Positions 28,927 through 39,478 of a stretch of DNA of 64,000 nt are shown here, in pieces. The position numbers were made by a program, and so were the translations under genes. The notes beneath the pieces are model-generated. The model did no database searches, was not told the origin of the DNA, and saw only the letters and a program-made list of their open reading frames with translations. Positions within the stretch are counted from its first letter, which is position 1. Each line of letters starts with the position of its first letter. This DNA comes from Shewanella marinintestina (lineage in GTDB: Bacteria > Pseudomonadota > Gammaproteobacteria > Enterobacterales > Shewanellaceae): positions 186,001-250,000 of the forward strand of contig NZ_JAKILC010000006.1 of assembly GCF_023283845.1 (NCBI RefSeq), read 5' to 3'.

Positions 28927-29148
28927 TTAGATGATACGGTTTTGTTCTAATTTTTCACGGCGTTCTTGTTCTGCCATACGTGCTTTGCGCTTATCGCATG
29001 GATCATCACAGTCACACGCCTTTTCAATTCCGAGCGCGCCTAAACCACCGCAGCTACCAGCCACAGCTTGCCGCTTGACTAAATAGCCTATCGACATTAA
29101 GAAAAAGAAACCTAATAAAACGACAAAGGCCGCAATAAATGTGCTCAT
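28927..29148 (-). CDS. nqrM: Na+-NQR maturation protein NqrM
   Basis: Small membrane-anchored protein, 73 residues, needed to insert the iron centre into the NqrD/NqrE subunits. One N-terminal membrane segment (TFIAAFVVLLGFFFLMSIGY) is followed by a Cys-rich region (CGGLGALGIEKACDCDDPCD) with the family's conserved cysteines and a charged tail. The start is ATG at 29148 (MSTFIAAF) with GGAG 6 nt upstream. It directly follows apbE as the last gene of the operon. Confidence 0.92.
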   Translation of the reverse strand: MSTFIAAFVVLLGFFFLMSIGYLVKRQAVAGSCGGLGALGIEKACDCDDPCDKRKARMAEQERREKLEQNRII

Positions 29149-29160
29149 ATTCGACTCCAA

Positions 29161-30177
29161 CTACTGAGTAACGAATGGTTTGAAAGCTTCACTGTAGAAA
29201 ACTTTAAAGCCATCATCTTGCTTTTCAATAAGCATTATCGCTAGATGCTCACGTTTAGCAAGTTCTAGTGACGCTTGAGTACCTAATACCATCATAGCGG
29301 TAGCGTAACCATCTGCAATCATAGACTCTTCATGCAGCACTGTCACAGACGCTAACCTATGATTGATAGGGTAACCTGTACGCGGGTCAATCAAGTGTGA
29401 AAAACGCTGGCCGTCTTCTTCGTAATAATTACGATAATCACCTGATGTCGCCATCGCCATATTTTTTGGCGCTATCACTTGTTGAATACCATTACCACTA
29501 TCACCAGGCTTCTCTATTGCAATGCGCCATGGTGAACCGTCGGCTTTAGTACCACGCAAACTGATCTCTCCACCAATTTCAACCAAATACCCCATTGGTT
29601 GATATTTATCCAACAAGGCGGCTATTTTATCAACACCGAAACCTTTTGCAATAGAAGATAAGTCGACATAGATATCAGGGTTAAGCTTACTGATCTTGTT
29701 ACCTTCAACCACTATAGCGTCAATCCCAGTACGTTCTCTTGCAATATCAATCTCTTGCTGAGTAGGTATTTGAGTCGGTCTTTTATCAGGGCCAAAGCCC
29801 CATAAATTCACTAACGGTCCAAGCGTAATATCTAAGGCGCCATCAGTGGTCTTATATAATGTTAATCCTTCAGCAATTACTTTGGCAGTATCTTCCGACA
29901 CTTCAACCTTATCTTGGCGAGTTAACTGATTAAATTTAGACAACTCAGAGTTCGGTCGGTATGTCGACATTTGATCATTGACTTGCTCTAAAGCTAAATC
30001 AATCTCTGCTTGCAGTAACTGGGGATCTGGCAGCTTATCATTAGGCACAACTTTAATGTGGTAAGTCGTGCCCATAGTGTTGCCAGACAGTGAAATCACT
30101 TCAGCTTGTTTAGTACAAGCTGAAATAAAAAAGGCTAACCCAATAAGGGCCAGCCAATTTACTAAGGTCTTAAACAT
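29161..30177 (-). CDS. apbE: FAD:protein FMN transferase (ApbE), lipoprotein
   Basis: Periplasmic enzyme that uses FAD to attach FMN covalently to threonines of NqrB and NqrC. The lipoprotein signal has its Cys in FFISACTKQ. Core segments are TYHIKVVPNDKLPDP, YVDLSSIAKGFGVDKIAALL, YLVEIGGEISLRGTKADGSP, SHLIDPRTGYPINHRLASVT, and the flavin/metal region ADGYATAMMVLG. Length is 338. Its place between nqrF and nqrM fits its job of maturing this complex. Confidence 0.95.
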   Translation of the reverse strand: MFKTLVNWLALIGLAFFISACTKQAEVISLSGNTMGTTYHIKVVPNDKLPDPQLLQAEIDLALEQVNDQMSTYRPNSELSKFNQLTRQDKVEVSEDTAKVIAEGLTLYKTTDGALDITLGPLVNLWGFGPDKRPTQIPTQQEIDIARERTGIDAIVVEGNKISKLNPDIYVDLSSIAKGFGVDKIAALLDKYQPMGYLVEIGGEISLRGTKADGSPWRIAIEKPGDSGNGIQQVIAPKNMAMATSGDYRNYYEEDGQRFSHLIDPRTGYPINHRLASVTVLHEESMIADGYATAMMVLGTQASLELAKREHLAIMLIEKQDDGFKVFYSEAFKPFVTQ

Positions 30178-30206
30178 ATTGACCTAGATCTCCAATAAGA
30201 GAAGGG

Positions 30207-31454
30207 TTAGCCACCGAAGTCATCCAACAGGATGTTTTCATCTTCGACACCAAGATCTTTAAGCATACCGATAACAGCTGCATTCATCATTGGTGGGCCA
30301 CACATGTAGTACTCACAATCTTCTGGTGCTTCATGGTCACGTAAGTAGTTTTCAAACAATACGTTATGAATAAAGCCAGTGTAGCCATCCCAGTTATCTT
30401 CAGGCTGTGGATCAGACAAGGCAACATGCCACTTAAAGTTGTCATTGTCTGCCGCTAGGCCATCGAAATCTTCTACATAGAACATTTCACGGCTAGAACG
30501 TGCACCGTACCAGAAGCTCATCTTACGCTTAGAGTTAAGACGCTTAAGCTGGTCGAAGATATGTGAGCGCATTGGCGCCATACCAGCACCACCACCGATA
30601 AATACCATTTCTGCGTCAGTTTCTTTAGCGAAGAACTCACCAAATGGACCAGAAATAGTCACCTTGTCACCTGCTTTTAGGCTAAAGATGTATGATGACA
30701 TCTTACCGCAAGGCAGAGATAGATCACGTGGAGGTGGTGACGCAATACGTACGTTCAACATGATGATACCTTCCTCAAGAGGATAGTTCGCCATCGAGTA
30801 TGCACGGATTGTTTCGTCATCAACTTTTGATTCTAAGTTGAAGAACCCAAAGTGTTCCCAGTCGCCACGGTATTCAGCAGGAATATCATAATCTGCATAT
30901 TTAACATGGTGCGCAGGCGCTTCAATCTGAATATAACCACCCGCACGGAATGGAACAGAGTCGCCATCTGGAATTTGCAGCTTAAGCTCTTTAATGAAAG
31001 TGGCTTTGCTATCGTTAGAAATAACTTCACATTCCCACTTCTTAACACCAAAGATCTCTTCTTCTAGTTCAATCTCCATGTCAGTTTTTACGTTTACCTG
31101 ACAAGATAAACGGCAACCGCCACGGGCTTCACCTTTGCTGATGTGGTCCATTTCAGTTGGTAGAATATCGCCACCACCTGATTTAACGTGGACTTTACAC
31201 TGACCACAAGTACCACCGCCACCACAAGCAGACGATACGAAAATACCGCTTTCTGCTAACGCGCCAAGTAGCTTGCCACCAGCAGCAGTTTTAATTGCTT
31301 TATCAGCATCATCATTGATGCCAATAGTGACGTCACCGCTTGCTACTAGCTTTGATTTGGCGAATAAAATCACCAATACCAAGACCAATACGATTGCGGT
31401 AAACATACTCACACCGAGATATACATCGATTGGTGTAGATTCTAGAATACCCAT
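30207..31454 (-). CDS. nqrF: Na+-translocating NADH:quinone reductase subunit F
   Basis: Entry subunit that oxidises NADH and passes electrons through FAD to a 2Fe-2S centre. An N-terminal membrane segment ([20 protein letters not shown]) is followed by a plant-type ferredoxin domain with cluster cysteines in [17 protein letters not shown] and GCRLSCQV. A ferredoxin-reductase FAD/NADH module follows ([42 protein letters not shown]). The length is 415, a few residues longer at the N-terminus than the Vibrio protein. AAGGAT precedes the ATG. Confidence 0.97.
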   Translation of the reverse strand: MGILESTPIDVYLGVSMFTAIVLVLVLVILFAKSKLVASGDVTIGINDDADKAIKTAAGGKLLGALAESGIFVSSACGGGGTCGQCKVHVKSGGGDILPTEMDHISKGEARGGCRLSCQVNVKTDMEIELEEEIFGVKKWECEVISNDSKATFIKELKLQIPDGDSVPFRAGGYIQIEAPAHHVKYADYDIPAEYRGDWEHFGFFNLESKVDDETIRAYSMANYPLEEGIIMLNVRIASPPPRDLSLPCGKMSSYIFSLKAGDKVTISGPFGEFFAKETDAEMVFIGGGAGMAPMRSHIFDQLKRLNSKRKMSFWYGARSSREMFYVEDFDGLAADNDNFKWHVALSDPQPEDNWDGYTGFIHNVLFENYLRDHEAPEDCEYYMCGPPMMNAAVIGMLKDLGVEDENILLDDFGG

Positions 31455-31501
31455 TAACTTATCCTTAAAGGTTCAAATTAAGACGTCGTTATGGTGCCCC
31501 T

Positions 31502-32110
31502 TTACAGAGACACACCAGAGAACGACATGAAACCTAGAGCCATCAAACCAGCGGTAACAAAGGTAATACCTAGACCGCGAAGCCCATCAGGAACATCAGC
31601 ATATTTTAACTTCTCACGGATACCAGCAAGCAGCACAAGTGCTAATGCCCAACCGATACCAGAACCAATACCAAACACTAAACTTTCACCTAGGTTGTAA
31701 TCACGCTCAACCATGAAAGATACCGCACCGAAAATTGCGCAGTTTACTGTGATAAGTGGTAAGAAGATCCCCAATGCGTTGTATAACGGTGGGAAATACT
31801 TATCCAATGTCATTTCAAGGATTTGAACCAAAGCTGCAATCACACCGATAAAGGTGATGAACTTCAAGAAGCTCAAGTCAGCATCTGGAACACCTGCCCA
31901 AGCGAGTGCGCCTGGAGCAAGAATACCTTGATAGATGATTTGGTTAACCGGTACTGAAATTGCCAGTACAACGATAACTGCAACACCTAGACCCATGGCA
32001 GTTTTTACTTTCTTAGATACCGCAAGGAAAGTACACATACCAAGGAAAAAGGATAGCGCCATGTTTTCAATGAAAACAGAACGGATTAATAGACTAATAT
32101 AATGTTCCAT
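31502..32110 (-). CDS. nqrE: Na+-translocating NADH:quinone reductase subunit E
   Basis: Integral membrane subunit with six segments, 202 residues. It is paired with NqrD in an antiparallel arrangement around an intramembrane iron centre. It begins [20 protein letters not shown] and has half-site motifs [12 protein letters not shown] and [12 protein letters not shown], whose cysteines supply iron ligands in this family. It lies 5 bp after nqrD and 47 bp before nqrF. Confidence 0.96.
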   Translation of the reverse strand: MEHYISLLIRSVFIENMALSFFLGMCTFLAVSKKVKTAMGLGVAVIVVLAISVPVNQIIYQGILAPGALAWAGVPDADLSFLKFITFIGVIAALVQILEMTLDKYFPPLYNALGIFLPLITVNCAIFGAVSFMVERDYNLGESLVFGIGSGIGWALALVLLAGIREKLKYADVPDGLRGLGITFVTAGLMALGFMSFSGVSL

Positions 32111-32115
32111 TATGC

Positions 32116-32748
32116 TTATCCTTTCGCTTCTACTTGCTCAGGCTTCATCACACGAATAATCCAGATCAATGCACCGATCAGGAAGAACGCACTTGGAGGA
32201 AGCAGCAATAGGCCGTTAGGCTGGTACCAGCCACCGTCTGAAATCTTGCTTAAGATTTCAATGCCAAATAGTGAACCATTACCAAACAACTCACGTACGA
32301 AGCCAACTGATAACAAGATTGCACCGTAACCTAGACCATTACCGATACCGTCCATGAAGCTCATCATTGGCGGAGTCTTCATCGCATAAGCCTCTGCACG
32401 GCCCATTACGATACAGTTAGTAATAATCAAACCAACGAATACAGACAGCTGCTTAGCAACATCGTAAGCGTAAGCTTGCAGTACTTGGTCAACCACGATT
32501 ACTAGCGACGCAATAATCGTCATCTGCACGATAATACGTACACTGCTTGGAATGTGGTTACGGATCAGCGAGATGAATAAGTTAGACAAAGCACATACGG
32601 CAGTAAGTGCGATTGTCATTACCAAAGCTGTTTCCATTTTACTGGTTACAGCCAAGGCACTACATACACCCAAGATTTGCAAAGCAATCGGGTTGTTGCT
32701 GACAATAGGTCCTATTAGAACCGATTTAAGTTCTTTAGCATCAGCCAT
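32116..32748 (-). CDS. nqrD: Na+-translocating NADH:quinone reductase subunit D
   Basis: Six-segment membrane subunit of 210 residues, homologous to NqrE. The cysteine-bearing segments [20 protein letters not shown] and [20 protein letters not shown] match the iron-binding half sites. It starts at the base where nqrC ends (1-bp overlap), consistent with coupled translation. Confidence 0.96.
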   Translation of the reverse strand: MADAKELKSVLIGPIVSNNPIALQILGVCSALAVTSKMETALVMTIALTAVCALSNLFISLIRNHIPSSVRIIVQMTIIASLVIVVDQVLQAYAYDVAKQLSVFVGLIITNCIVMGRAEAYAMKTPPMMSFMDGIGNGLGYGAILLSVGFVRELFGNGSLFGIEILSKISDGGWYQPNGLLLLPPSAFFLIGALIWIIRVMKPEQVEAKG

Positions 32749-33542
32749 TAGCTAAGCCCTCCATTGCGAGCCTTTTCGATAAAGCGTGCAAAACCTTCTT
32801 CACCTAACCAAAATTCAAGTGAGTTTTGTACACCGTTACCGGTAAGCGTTGCACCAGATAATGCATCAACACCGTATGGCGAAGCAGCTACAGTTGGGTT
32901 TTTAGTGACGCTAATCGCTAGCTCACCCTTGTCGTTATATAGCTTCTTACCAGTCCACTTAGCAATCCACTGAGGATTTTGAACTTCACCACCTAGACCT
33001 GGTGTTTCACCAGAGCCGGTAAAGCTGTAGTAGACCAAACTACGAATCGTGTTCAAGTCTGGCTCAACCGCTAAGAAAGCAAACATTGTTGACCACAAGC
33101 CGTAACCTTTAACAGGGATAATCACTGTTTGTAGTTGCTTGTTATCATCATGCACTAGGTAAACAACAGCTTCATTAGCTACGCGTTTAACTGATGCAAT
33201 GTCGTTTTCAGGCACAAATGAAGTAGCCGGAGTACGTGCTGCTTTTTCGGTATCAAAAGTATCAGCGTCGCCAGCAACAAACTCACCTGTTTTCAGGTCA
33301 ACCAGTCTAGCTTCAACATACTTGTTGTATGTTTCTAGTACTTGCGCCTTTTCAATTTTACCTTCACGAGGATTGATAAGACCTGCCGCTTCTAGAATGT
33401 ACTTTTGCTTATCAAGAAGCTTGTTTTCTTGCTGAGTTGGTTTCAACAATACTGCAGCCGTCGAAACGAACATTGAGCAGATGAAACACAAACCAACAAC
33501 AACAAACAGCGTTCTACCGAAAGAATCTTTATTACTAGCCAC
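32748..33542 (-). CDS. nqrC: Na+-translocating NADH:quinone reductase subunit C
   Basis: Periplasm-exposed subunit with one N-terminal membrane segment ([20 protein letters not shown]). It carries covalent FMN on the Thr of SGAT in [21 protein letters not shown] chose GTG at 33542 ([13 protein letters not shown]), 264 residues, because GGAGG lies 7 nt upstream; the longer frame to 33599 runs into nqrB. It overlaps the end of nqrB by 8 bp. Confidence 0.96.
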   Translation of the reverse strand: MASNKDSFGRTLFVVVGLCFICSMFVSTAAVLLKPTQQENKLLDKQKYILEAAGLINPREGKIEKAQVLETYNKYVEARLVDLKTGEFVAGDADTFDTEKAARTPATSFVPENDIASVKRVANEAVVYLVHDDNKQLQTVIIPVKGYGLWSTMFAFLAVEPDLNTIRSLVYYSFTGSGETPGLGGEVQNPQWIAKWTGKKLYNDKGELAISVTKNPTVAASPYGVDALSGATLTGNGVQNSLEFWLGEEGFARFIEKARNGGLS

Positions 33543-34734
33543 GTGCAATCCTCCGCTTGATATTCGACTGAACCACGAAATGGTCAAATAATGGAGCAAA
33601 TAGATTCGCGAACAAGATAGCCAACATCATGCCTTCAGGGAACGCAGGGTTGATAACGCGAATAAATACTGCCATAGCACCGATAAGAATACCGTAAGCC
33701 CATTTTGCGTTATTAGTGAAAGACGCTGAAACAGGGTCTGTCGCCATAAACATCATACCGAACGCAAAGCCACCTAAAACAAGGTGCCAGTACCAAGGCA
33801 TTGCAAACATTGGGTTAGTATCGCTACCGATAAAGTTAAGTAGGTAAGAAACGGCAATCATACCGACCATCACACCACTAACAATGCGCCATGAAGCGAT
33901 ACGGGTATAGATGATAACCGCGCCACCAATTAAGATAGCTAAGGTAGAAACTTCACCAACAGAACCAGGAATGAAACCGAAGAAAGCGTTCCACCAGTCT
34001 TGTGTTAGACCGTATTCTAATGTGCCTTGCGCTGCTTGGCTCAGTGCTGTTGCACCAGAGAAGCCGTCTGCAACAACCCAAGTGGTGTCACCTGACATAT
34101 TTAGCGGGTAAGCGAAGAATAGGAATGCACGACCGGCAAGAGCAGGGTTTAGGAAGTTACGGCCTGTACCACCAAAGATCTCTTTCGCAACCACAACACC
34201 AAAGGTAATACCTAGTGCAACCATCCATAGTGGAATTGTTGCTGGTAGTGTTAATGCGAAAAGGATTGAGGTAACAAAGAAACCTTCGTTAACTTCATGC
34301 CCACGTACTGATGCAAATAGTACTTCCCAAATACCACCGACAGCAAACGTCACTGCATATATGGGTAAGAACCAACAAGCGCCATACCACATTAATGCAG
34401 CGATGCCTGAGTTTGCAGTTAATTCAGTACCGAACATACCGAACATTGCGACCTGCCAAGTGTCAGGAGCAGCAAAACCAGCCGCTAATGCATCTTGAGC
34501 TTGCAAGCCGACGTTGAACATACCCAAAAACATCGCAGGGAATGTACATGCCCAAACCGTAATCATCATACGCTTCAGGTCCAGGTTATCGCGCACATGG
34601 GTACGACCCTTGTTTACGTGACCTGGCGTATAAAAGACAGTGTATGCAGCTTCAAAAAGTGCATAAAACTTCTCATATTTACCGCCTTTTTCAAACTGCG
34701 GTTCAATATTTTCGAAAAACTGTTTTAAGCCCAT
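33535..34734 (-). CDS. nqrB: Na+-translocating NADH:quinone reductase subunit B
   Basis: Ten-segment core subunit, 399 residues, holding riboflavin and a covalent FMN and forming the sodium path. The FMN threonine is in [13 protein letters not shown], about residue 235. [20 protein letters not shown] and [20 protein letters not shown] are typical. It begins [20 protein letters not shown]. Its first base coincides with the last base of nqrA (TAATG junction). Confidence 0.97.
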   Translation of the reverse strand: MGLKQFFENIEPQFEKGGKYEKFYALFEAAYTVFYTPGHVNKGRTHVRDNLDLKRMMITVWACTFPAMFLGMFNVGLQAQDALAAGFAAPDTWQVAMFGMFGTELTANSGIAALMWYGACWFLPIYAVTFAVGGIWEVLFASVRGHEVNEGFFVTSILFALTLPATIPLWMVALGITFGVVVAKEIFGGTGRNFLNPALAGRAFLFFAYPLNMSGDTTWVVADGFSGATALSQAAQGTLEYGLTQDWWNAFFGFIPGSVGEVSTLAILIGGAVIIYTRIASWRIVSGVMVGMIAVSYLLNFIGSDTNPMFAMPWYWHLVLGGFAFGMMFMATDPVSASFTNNAKWAYGILIGAMAVFIRVINPAFPEGMMLAILFANLFAPLFDHFVVQSNIKRRIARG

Positions 34735-36068
34735 TAGCCTTCCCTCACAATCGTATCTAAGCAGTCACGTAGATATGACGCATAGTCATATTTACCTGGA
34801 CATACGAAAGTACACAGTGCCAAATCTTCTTCGTCTAACTCCAACGCACCTAATGTAGCAGCGCCATCGTAGTCACCTGAAACAAGGTCACGAAGTAGCA
34901 TTGTTGGCAAAATATCTAGCGGCATAACACGCTCATAGTTACCAATTGGCACCATTGCACGGTCACTACCACCTGTACTCGTTGTCATGTTGAACAGACG
35001 AGAAGATGAAAGGTGCCCGAGGAATGCACGTGTTATTGAGAATTTATTAGCGCCAGGCATTGCCCAACCGAATAGTTCTTTCTCTGTGCCTTCTTCTAGC
35101 AAGCTAACTTGGTTGTGATAACGACCAAGATAAGCATGAGGACCTATCGCGTTACGGCCGTTTAAAACAGAACCAGAGATAGAGCGAACTGTACCCTCAG
35201 CGGTTTCACCGTCAAGTAGCTGCACCATAGATGCACCAACATGAGTGCGAACTAAGCGAGGCTTAACAGCTTTAGGGCCGCCAATAGCAACAACACGTTG
35301 AGTATAAAGCTCACCGGTTGTGAACAACTTACCAACCGCAATCACGTCTTGGTAGTTGATGTGCCAAACTGTTCTAGTTACAGAAGCCGGTAATAGGTTA
35401 TGAATGTGCGTACCTGGCAATCCCGCAGGATGCAGACCGGCAAACTCTTCAACCTGAGCATTAGCGCTTGGAATATCTGCGCCAGGTGCTTTACAAAGGT
35501 AAACCTTACCTTCAGTTAACTTTGAAAGTAGCTTTAGACCATTTTCAAAATCAGCTTTATGCTCTGCAATCACAACAACAGGATCTGCTGCTAATGGTTG
35601 AGTGTCGATAGCGGTGACGAAAATACCTGCAGCTGTAGAATCTACGCTAGGTACTTTGCTGAAAGGACGCGTACGCAAAGCAGTCCACAAACCTGATTGG
35701 ATCAGGTTGTCACGTACTTGCTGTGTCTCAATCGTGTCGATAGCAGTGGCGTCATATTTAGCAAAAGAGATGCTTTCATCTCCTTCCATTTCTATAACAA
35801 CAGACTGCAGAACACGCTGAGCGCCCCGGTTAACTTCGGAAATTGTGCCACTGGCTGAAGCTGTGTATATCACGCCTAGATTCTTCTTATCTTCAAAAAG
35901 AATCTGACCTTTTTTAACTTTATCTCCCACCTTAATTTTCATGGTAGGACGTAAGCCAATATACTCTTCACCCAAAATAGCTACATGTTTGATGGCTTTA
36001 CCATCATGGATAACTTGTTCTGGCCCACCTGCAATAGGCAGGTCCAATCCTTTCTTTATTGTAATCAT
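34734..36068 (-). CDS. nqrA: Na+-translocating NADH:quinone reductase subunit A
   Basis: Peripheral cytoplasmic subunit involved in quinone binding, 444 residues. The start is ATG at 36068 ([20 protein letters not shown]), the standard NqrA N-terminus; the open frame extends 33 nt further but adds nothing conserved. GTGGAT is a weak ribosome binding site. It is the first gene of nqrABCDEF-apbE-nqrM, about 7 kb with tight or overlapping junctions. Typical segments are [20 protein letters not shown] and the C-terminal [20 protein letters not shown]. Confidence 0.97.
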   Translation of the reverse strand: MITIKKGLDLPIAGGPEQVIHDGKAIKHVAILGEEYIGLRPTMKIKVGDKVKKGQILFEDKKNLGVIYTASASGTISEVNRGAQRVLQSVVIEMEGDESISFAKYDATAIDTIETQQVRDNLIQSGLWTALRTRPFSKVPSVDSTAAGIFVTAIDTQPLAADPVVVIAEHKADFENGLKLLSKLTEGKVYLCKAPGADIPSANAQVEEFAGLHPAGLPGTHIHNLLPASVTRTVWHINYQDVIAVGKLFTTGELYTQRVVAIGGPKAVKPRLVRTHVGASMVQLLDGETAEGTVRSISGSVLNGRNAIGPHAYLGRYHNQVSLLEEGTEKELFGWAMPGANKFSITRAFLGHLSSSRLFNMTTSTGGSDRAMVPIGNYERVMPLDILPTMLLRDLVSGDYDGAATLGALELDEEDLALCTFVCPGKYDYASYLRDCLDTIVREG

Positions 36069-36763
36069 ATCCACAAGCACTACGTTATGAAGGAAAGACA
36101 ATGCGCCGCGTTCCTGCTAAACACACAAGTTTTAAACAAACCTCAAATTCGTGTTGAGCTAGCGCTAATTTATCGCCAAAGTGCGATCAAAATCACGCTG
36201 GTCGCGCGCATTTTACCCCAAATATCACGAGCTCGCCACGAAAATTGTCTCTGTTTTAAATGCTTAAGAGCGTTTTTGTAACAAACATCTTAAATTCGCG
36301 AAGATATTAAGAATCAATTAATATAGCCACAGGCCACATTCTCTATACATTTAAAGAGCTTAATTAACTTTTACGCTTTCATAACACTGTTATAGTTATT
36401 GTTAATAATAAAATTTACACTTTCGTTTAAATGCTGATTAATTGAACTCACGAGACGTGCATCACACAGAGGGACCAGCAAACAAAACACAGCACAAACT
36501 CTATTTCAAGCCTGCAAACTGGCTCACATATCACTAAAGCAAATAGCTAGCATTTAGCACTTAAAGCATGCTTAAAAGCTAAATAAGCGAATAATTAAAT
36601 CTATATTGTTAACAAAATGAAGATTTTGACACTTTGCAAAACCTAAACCAGCGTTAAACGTGAACACTGTTTCGCTGGCACAGAGGGATAATTGAACTAA
36701 CAATAGCGAATGATTTCAATGCGTGCGCCAATAAGCTTTATCAGACAATTAAGCGATCAGCAC
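36069..36763. other. Long upstream region of the nqr operon
   Basis: About 700 bp without a supported gene. It must hold the nqr promoter; a GGGGTAAAAT stretch on the minus strand near 36205-36215 is a possible -10. The middle is AT-rich with short self-complementary pieces (around 36550-36590). I found no clear operator. Confidence 0.5.
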
Positions 36764-36790
36764 AAAAAAAGCAGCCTAAGCTGCTTTTTC
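36764..36790 (-). terminator. Terminator after luxS
   Basis: AAAAAAAGCAG-CCTAAG-CTGCTTTTT: 5-bp GC core extended by A/T pairing, T-tract on the minus strand. Confidence 0.85.
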
Positions 36791-36825
36791 GTATATTTTA
36801 GCCATTTCTCTATCGGTTTATTCCA

Positions 36826-37335
36826 TTAGAGGCCTTTTAAAATCTCTTCACTTAGGCTGAGGTCATCATTACGGTTAACGTTAATCCCTGCCGCAATAAT
36901 ATTACGTGCTATCGTTTTTGCTTGATCGAGTGAATGCATCTCATAAGTACCACACTGATACTCATTTAGCTCCGGGATCTCTGATTGCTCAGCAACCTTT
37001 AGTACATCTTGCATAGCCGCTAACCACGAGTCAGCGACAACAGACTCGCTAGGAGTGCCGATTAAGCTCATATAAAAACCTGTGCGGCAGCCCATTGGTG
37101 AGATATCGATAATTTCAATGTCACCACCATTTAAATGATCACGCATAAAGCCGGCAAAAAGGTGTTCTAACGTGTGTATGCCGCGCTCACTCAAAATATC
37201 TTTATTTGGCACACAAAAACGTAGATCAAATACAGTGATTGTATCGCCCTTAGGTGTGGCCATTGATTTAGCTACACGCACTGCAGGTGCGTTCATACGA
37301 GTATGGTCAACGGTAAAACTATCTAATAACGGCAT
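36826..37335 (-). CDS. luxS: S-ribosylhomocysteine lyase
   Basis: Iron-dependent enzyme of the activated methyl cycle. It cleaves S-ribosylhomocysteine to homocysteine and the AI-2 precursor DPD. The metal/catalytic motif [12 protein letters not shown] (HxxEH) and the catalytic Cys/third ligand region [11 protein letters not shown] are present. It begins [20 protein letters not shown]; 169 residues, near the usual 171. It is monocistronic. AI-2 may serve signalling or only be a by-product; the sequence does not decide this. Confidence 0.97.
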   Translation of the reverse strand: MPLLDSFTVDHTRMNAPAVRVAKSMATPKGDTITVFDLRFCVPNKDILSERGIHTLEHLFAGFMRDHLNGGDIEIIDISPMGCRTGFYMSLIGTPSESVVADSWLAAMQDVLKVAEQSEIPELNEYQCGTYEMHSLDQAKTIARNIIAAGINVNRNDDLSLSEEILKGL

Positions 37336-37674
37336 GGCAATTCTCCAAATTCACCTAAGTAATCTACACTCACAAAGCCTCTGTGCTCGTGAACCTATTT
37401 ATTTGTTAGCTCTACCCACTGTTGGCAGCAAAGGCTATTTTTATAGCAAATGATACTTACCCAGCATAAGCTTGTAGTCAACTAGAACTATCACAAAGAT
37501 TTTTCATCGTTATCTCTTTTCTAACATTTATGACTTCTCTTCCCCAAACCTTAGCAGGATAAACTAGTGCTTAATTGCTTGATTAGTTTCACTACCACCC
37601 AGAGCCTAGAGGCTGATGTTACCTTAGTTATATGACAATGATGGTAGCACTCCCTTAGAGGCATTAGCGCCTAA

Positions 37675-38037
37675 TACCAATCAGTATAAGAATTTGATCA
37701 GCTCAGAACGATTTTTGGCAAACTAATTCAAGGCGAATAGCTGTAATAATGGTTATTCCCTTATAAATCTATTCAACGCAGAAGTAGGCAGCCAAAAACG
37801 TTCCAAACTGGCGAGTTTTAGCGATTCTGATGCTGTGACTCTTAATAAACAAAGAGGGAACTTGAACGTAGAATAACTATGCCCTTCGCTCGTTGCGAGC
37901 TGCATGGATGCAGCGAATGTCATTAAAGCACGACTATAGTAGAGTAACGCAGGAGCAGTTACCGAGGAGTACTTAATGACCTTGCCTCAAAACCGCTAAA
38001 CTCTCGCTGAGCGACTAAATGTTTATACTGATTGGTA
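37675..38037. mobile_element. MITE-like element, 363 bp, with 3-bp target duplication
   Basis: Terminal inverted repeats TACCAATCAGTATA (37675-37688) and TATACTGATTGGTA (38024-38037) are perfect over 14 bp. TAA flanks both ends (37672-37674 and 38038-38040), fitting a target-site duplication. The inside has no transposase or other convincing ORF. It sits in the luxS-bolA gap, which is otherwise empty from 37336 apart from the luxS promoter region. Confidence 0.75.
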
Positions 38038-38067
38038 TAAATAGCCCTCCCCTAAAATCCACATACG

Positions 38068-38096
38068 AAAAAGCCACAGCAAATTGCCATGGCTTT
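38068..38096 (-). terminator. Terminator after bolA
   Basis: Minus strand: AAAGCCA-TGGCAATTTGCTG-TGGCTTT with an inner GCAA/TTGC pairing, followed by TTTTT. Confidence 0.75.
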
Positions 38097-38135
38097 AGAT
38101 TACCTAACCGTCTTGTCCTAAATGTGTTTACACAT

Positions 38136-38435
38136 TTAACCTTTACATTTAGGTGAAGCTGGTACGTCTGTTTCAGCAGCCCACTCTTGTGGCGTGTATG
38201 TGTGCATTGATAATGCATGTAAGCCTTGAGCAAACTCCTCAGCTAATGCCTCATTTACCGCACGATGACGGCCAATTAAGCGCTTACCTTCAAAGTCACT
38301 ACTCGTCACAATGACTTTAAAGTGTGTTTCAGAGTTTGGTGGTACATGGTGATTATGGCTTTCGTTAATCACTTCTAAATGCGACGGCGATAAGGCCGCG
38401 GTGAGTTTTTCGGTAATGATCTGTGCTACTGACAT
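38136..38435 (-). CDS. bolA: BolA-family protein
   Basis: A 99-residue BolA domain protein; with monothiol glutaredoxin such proteins handle Fe-S clusters and affect morphology and stress. Conserved features are HNHHVPPNSETHFKVIVTS and the helix-turn-helix-like FEGKRLIGRHRAVNEALAEE with the invariant His near residue 63. The C-terminus LHALSMHTYTPQEW is the usual end of BolA. Monocistronic with its own terminator. Confidence 0.93.
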   Translation of the reverse strand: MSVAQIITEKLTAALSPSHLEVINESHNHHVPPNSETHFKVIVTSSDFEGKRLIGRHRAVNEALAEEFAQGLHALSMHTYTPQEWAAETDVPASPKCKG

Positions 38436-38615
38436 AACGATGTTCTCGAATAAGGCATAAATGCGATTGCGGCAGAGTACTGCTATCGCCTTTAAAGATC
38501 AACTCATGGCACCATTGGCCTGTCGGCATACGACTTACAATAAACGATAACTAAGAGCTCACTTTAGAGAACCACCAAAACAAGCTAAGTAACTATCAAA
38601 GCTGTGCACCACTAA

Positions 38616-39347
38616 TTATTTTAATTGATGGTAATTGACGATTAACTGCCTGAAAGTAAAGTTTATCCTAGACTCACTAACCTTTAAGCGTTTAGGTAAT
38701 GAATGCTCCCAATCTTTTTGCATTGGCCAATGCATTATCAGCAGATCACCACTTTCCAAATAGAAGCAATGTTTTTGCTGTGTCTGCTTATGGCGAACAA
38801 AAAAGTCACGACTAGCTCCCACTGTAACCGAAGCAATATCGCTGCTAGGTGCTATCTCTTTTTCATCATCACTATGCCAGCCCATAGATTCATGACCATT
38901 AGCATAGCGATTAACTAATACGCCATTACTCAATAAGCCAAATTCTCGTTCCAGTTTATGGCGCAATTTTTGTGCATAATGCGGCCAAGGCTGCGCCTCA
39001 ATAAATAGACCTGAATAAAAATAGTCACAGCCTAGATCAGCAAACCAAATTTGACTGCGAGGAATAGGATGGCTTTTACCATAAACCATAACTTCTGGGC
39101 GGGTTAACGGGTAACTATCAGCCTCTTTCAACAGCGCATTTTGTTGTTTTAAGTTGAGATAGCCTTTAATTAATGTACAAGGAGGCGAAAGCTTGCTTTG
39201 GCTTTGAGAGGTAACATCTCTATTAGACATCAAACCTGATTTGTCACTTGTTAGTAATAGAGCGCTATCGCAGTTAGAAAGGTTAGTTGGCTCTTTACCT
39301 GTTTCAGCTACTTTTTGCTGCTCAAAATTCAAGTCTACCTGCTTCAT
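38616..39347 (-). CDS. AlkB-type 2-oxoglutarate/Fe(II) dioxygenase
   Basis: Oxidative demethylase of the AlkB family (ALKBH2/3-like), likely repairing alkylated bases in DNA or RNA. The iron-binding HxD is in ESMGWHSDDEKEIAPSSDIA. The distal His and 2-oxoglutarate Arg lie in MQKDWEHSLPKRLKVSESRI and NFTFR. The core is about residues 70-243, preceded by a roughly 65-residue non-conserved N-terminal extension. I chose ATG 39347 (MKQVDLNF) because GAGG is 6 nt upstream. It is divergent from rlmG by about 130 bp. No Ada box was noticed. Confidence 0.88.
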   Translation of the reverse strand: MKQVDLNFEQQKVAETGKEPTNLSNCDSALLLTSDKSGLMSNRDVTSQSQSKLSPPCTLIKGYLNLKQQNALLKEADSYPLTRPEVMVYGKSHPIPRSQIWFADLGCDYFYSGLFIEAQPWPHYAQKLRHKLEREFGLLSNGVLVNRYANGHESMGWHSDDEKEIAPSSDIASVTVGASRDFFVRHKQTQQKHCFYLESGDLLIMHWPMQKDWEHSLPKRLKVSESRINFTFRQLIVNYHQLK

Positions 39348-39478
39348 CTTAGCCTCTATTTTTGCTCTATTAATCATAATCACTCACAGAGTCAAAAAAG
39401 TCCCTTATCCACATCATATACCTGAGATCATAAATCTGCGATAATATGCGCCCTAATTTATTTGGTACTTATTGGCAT

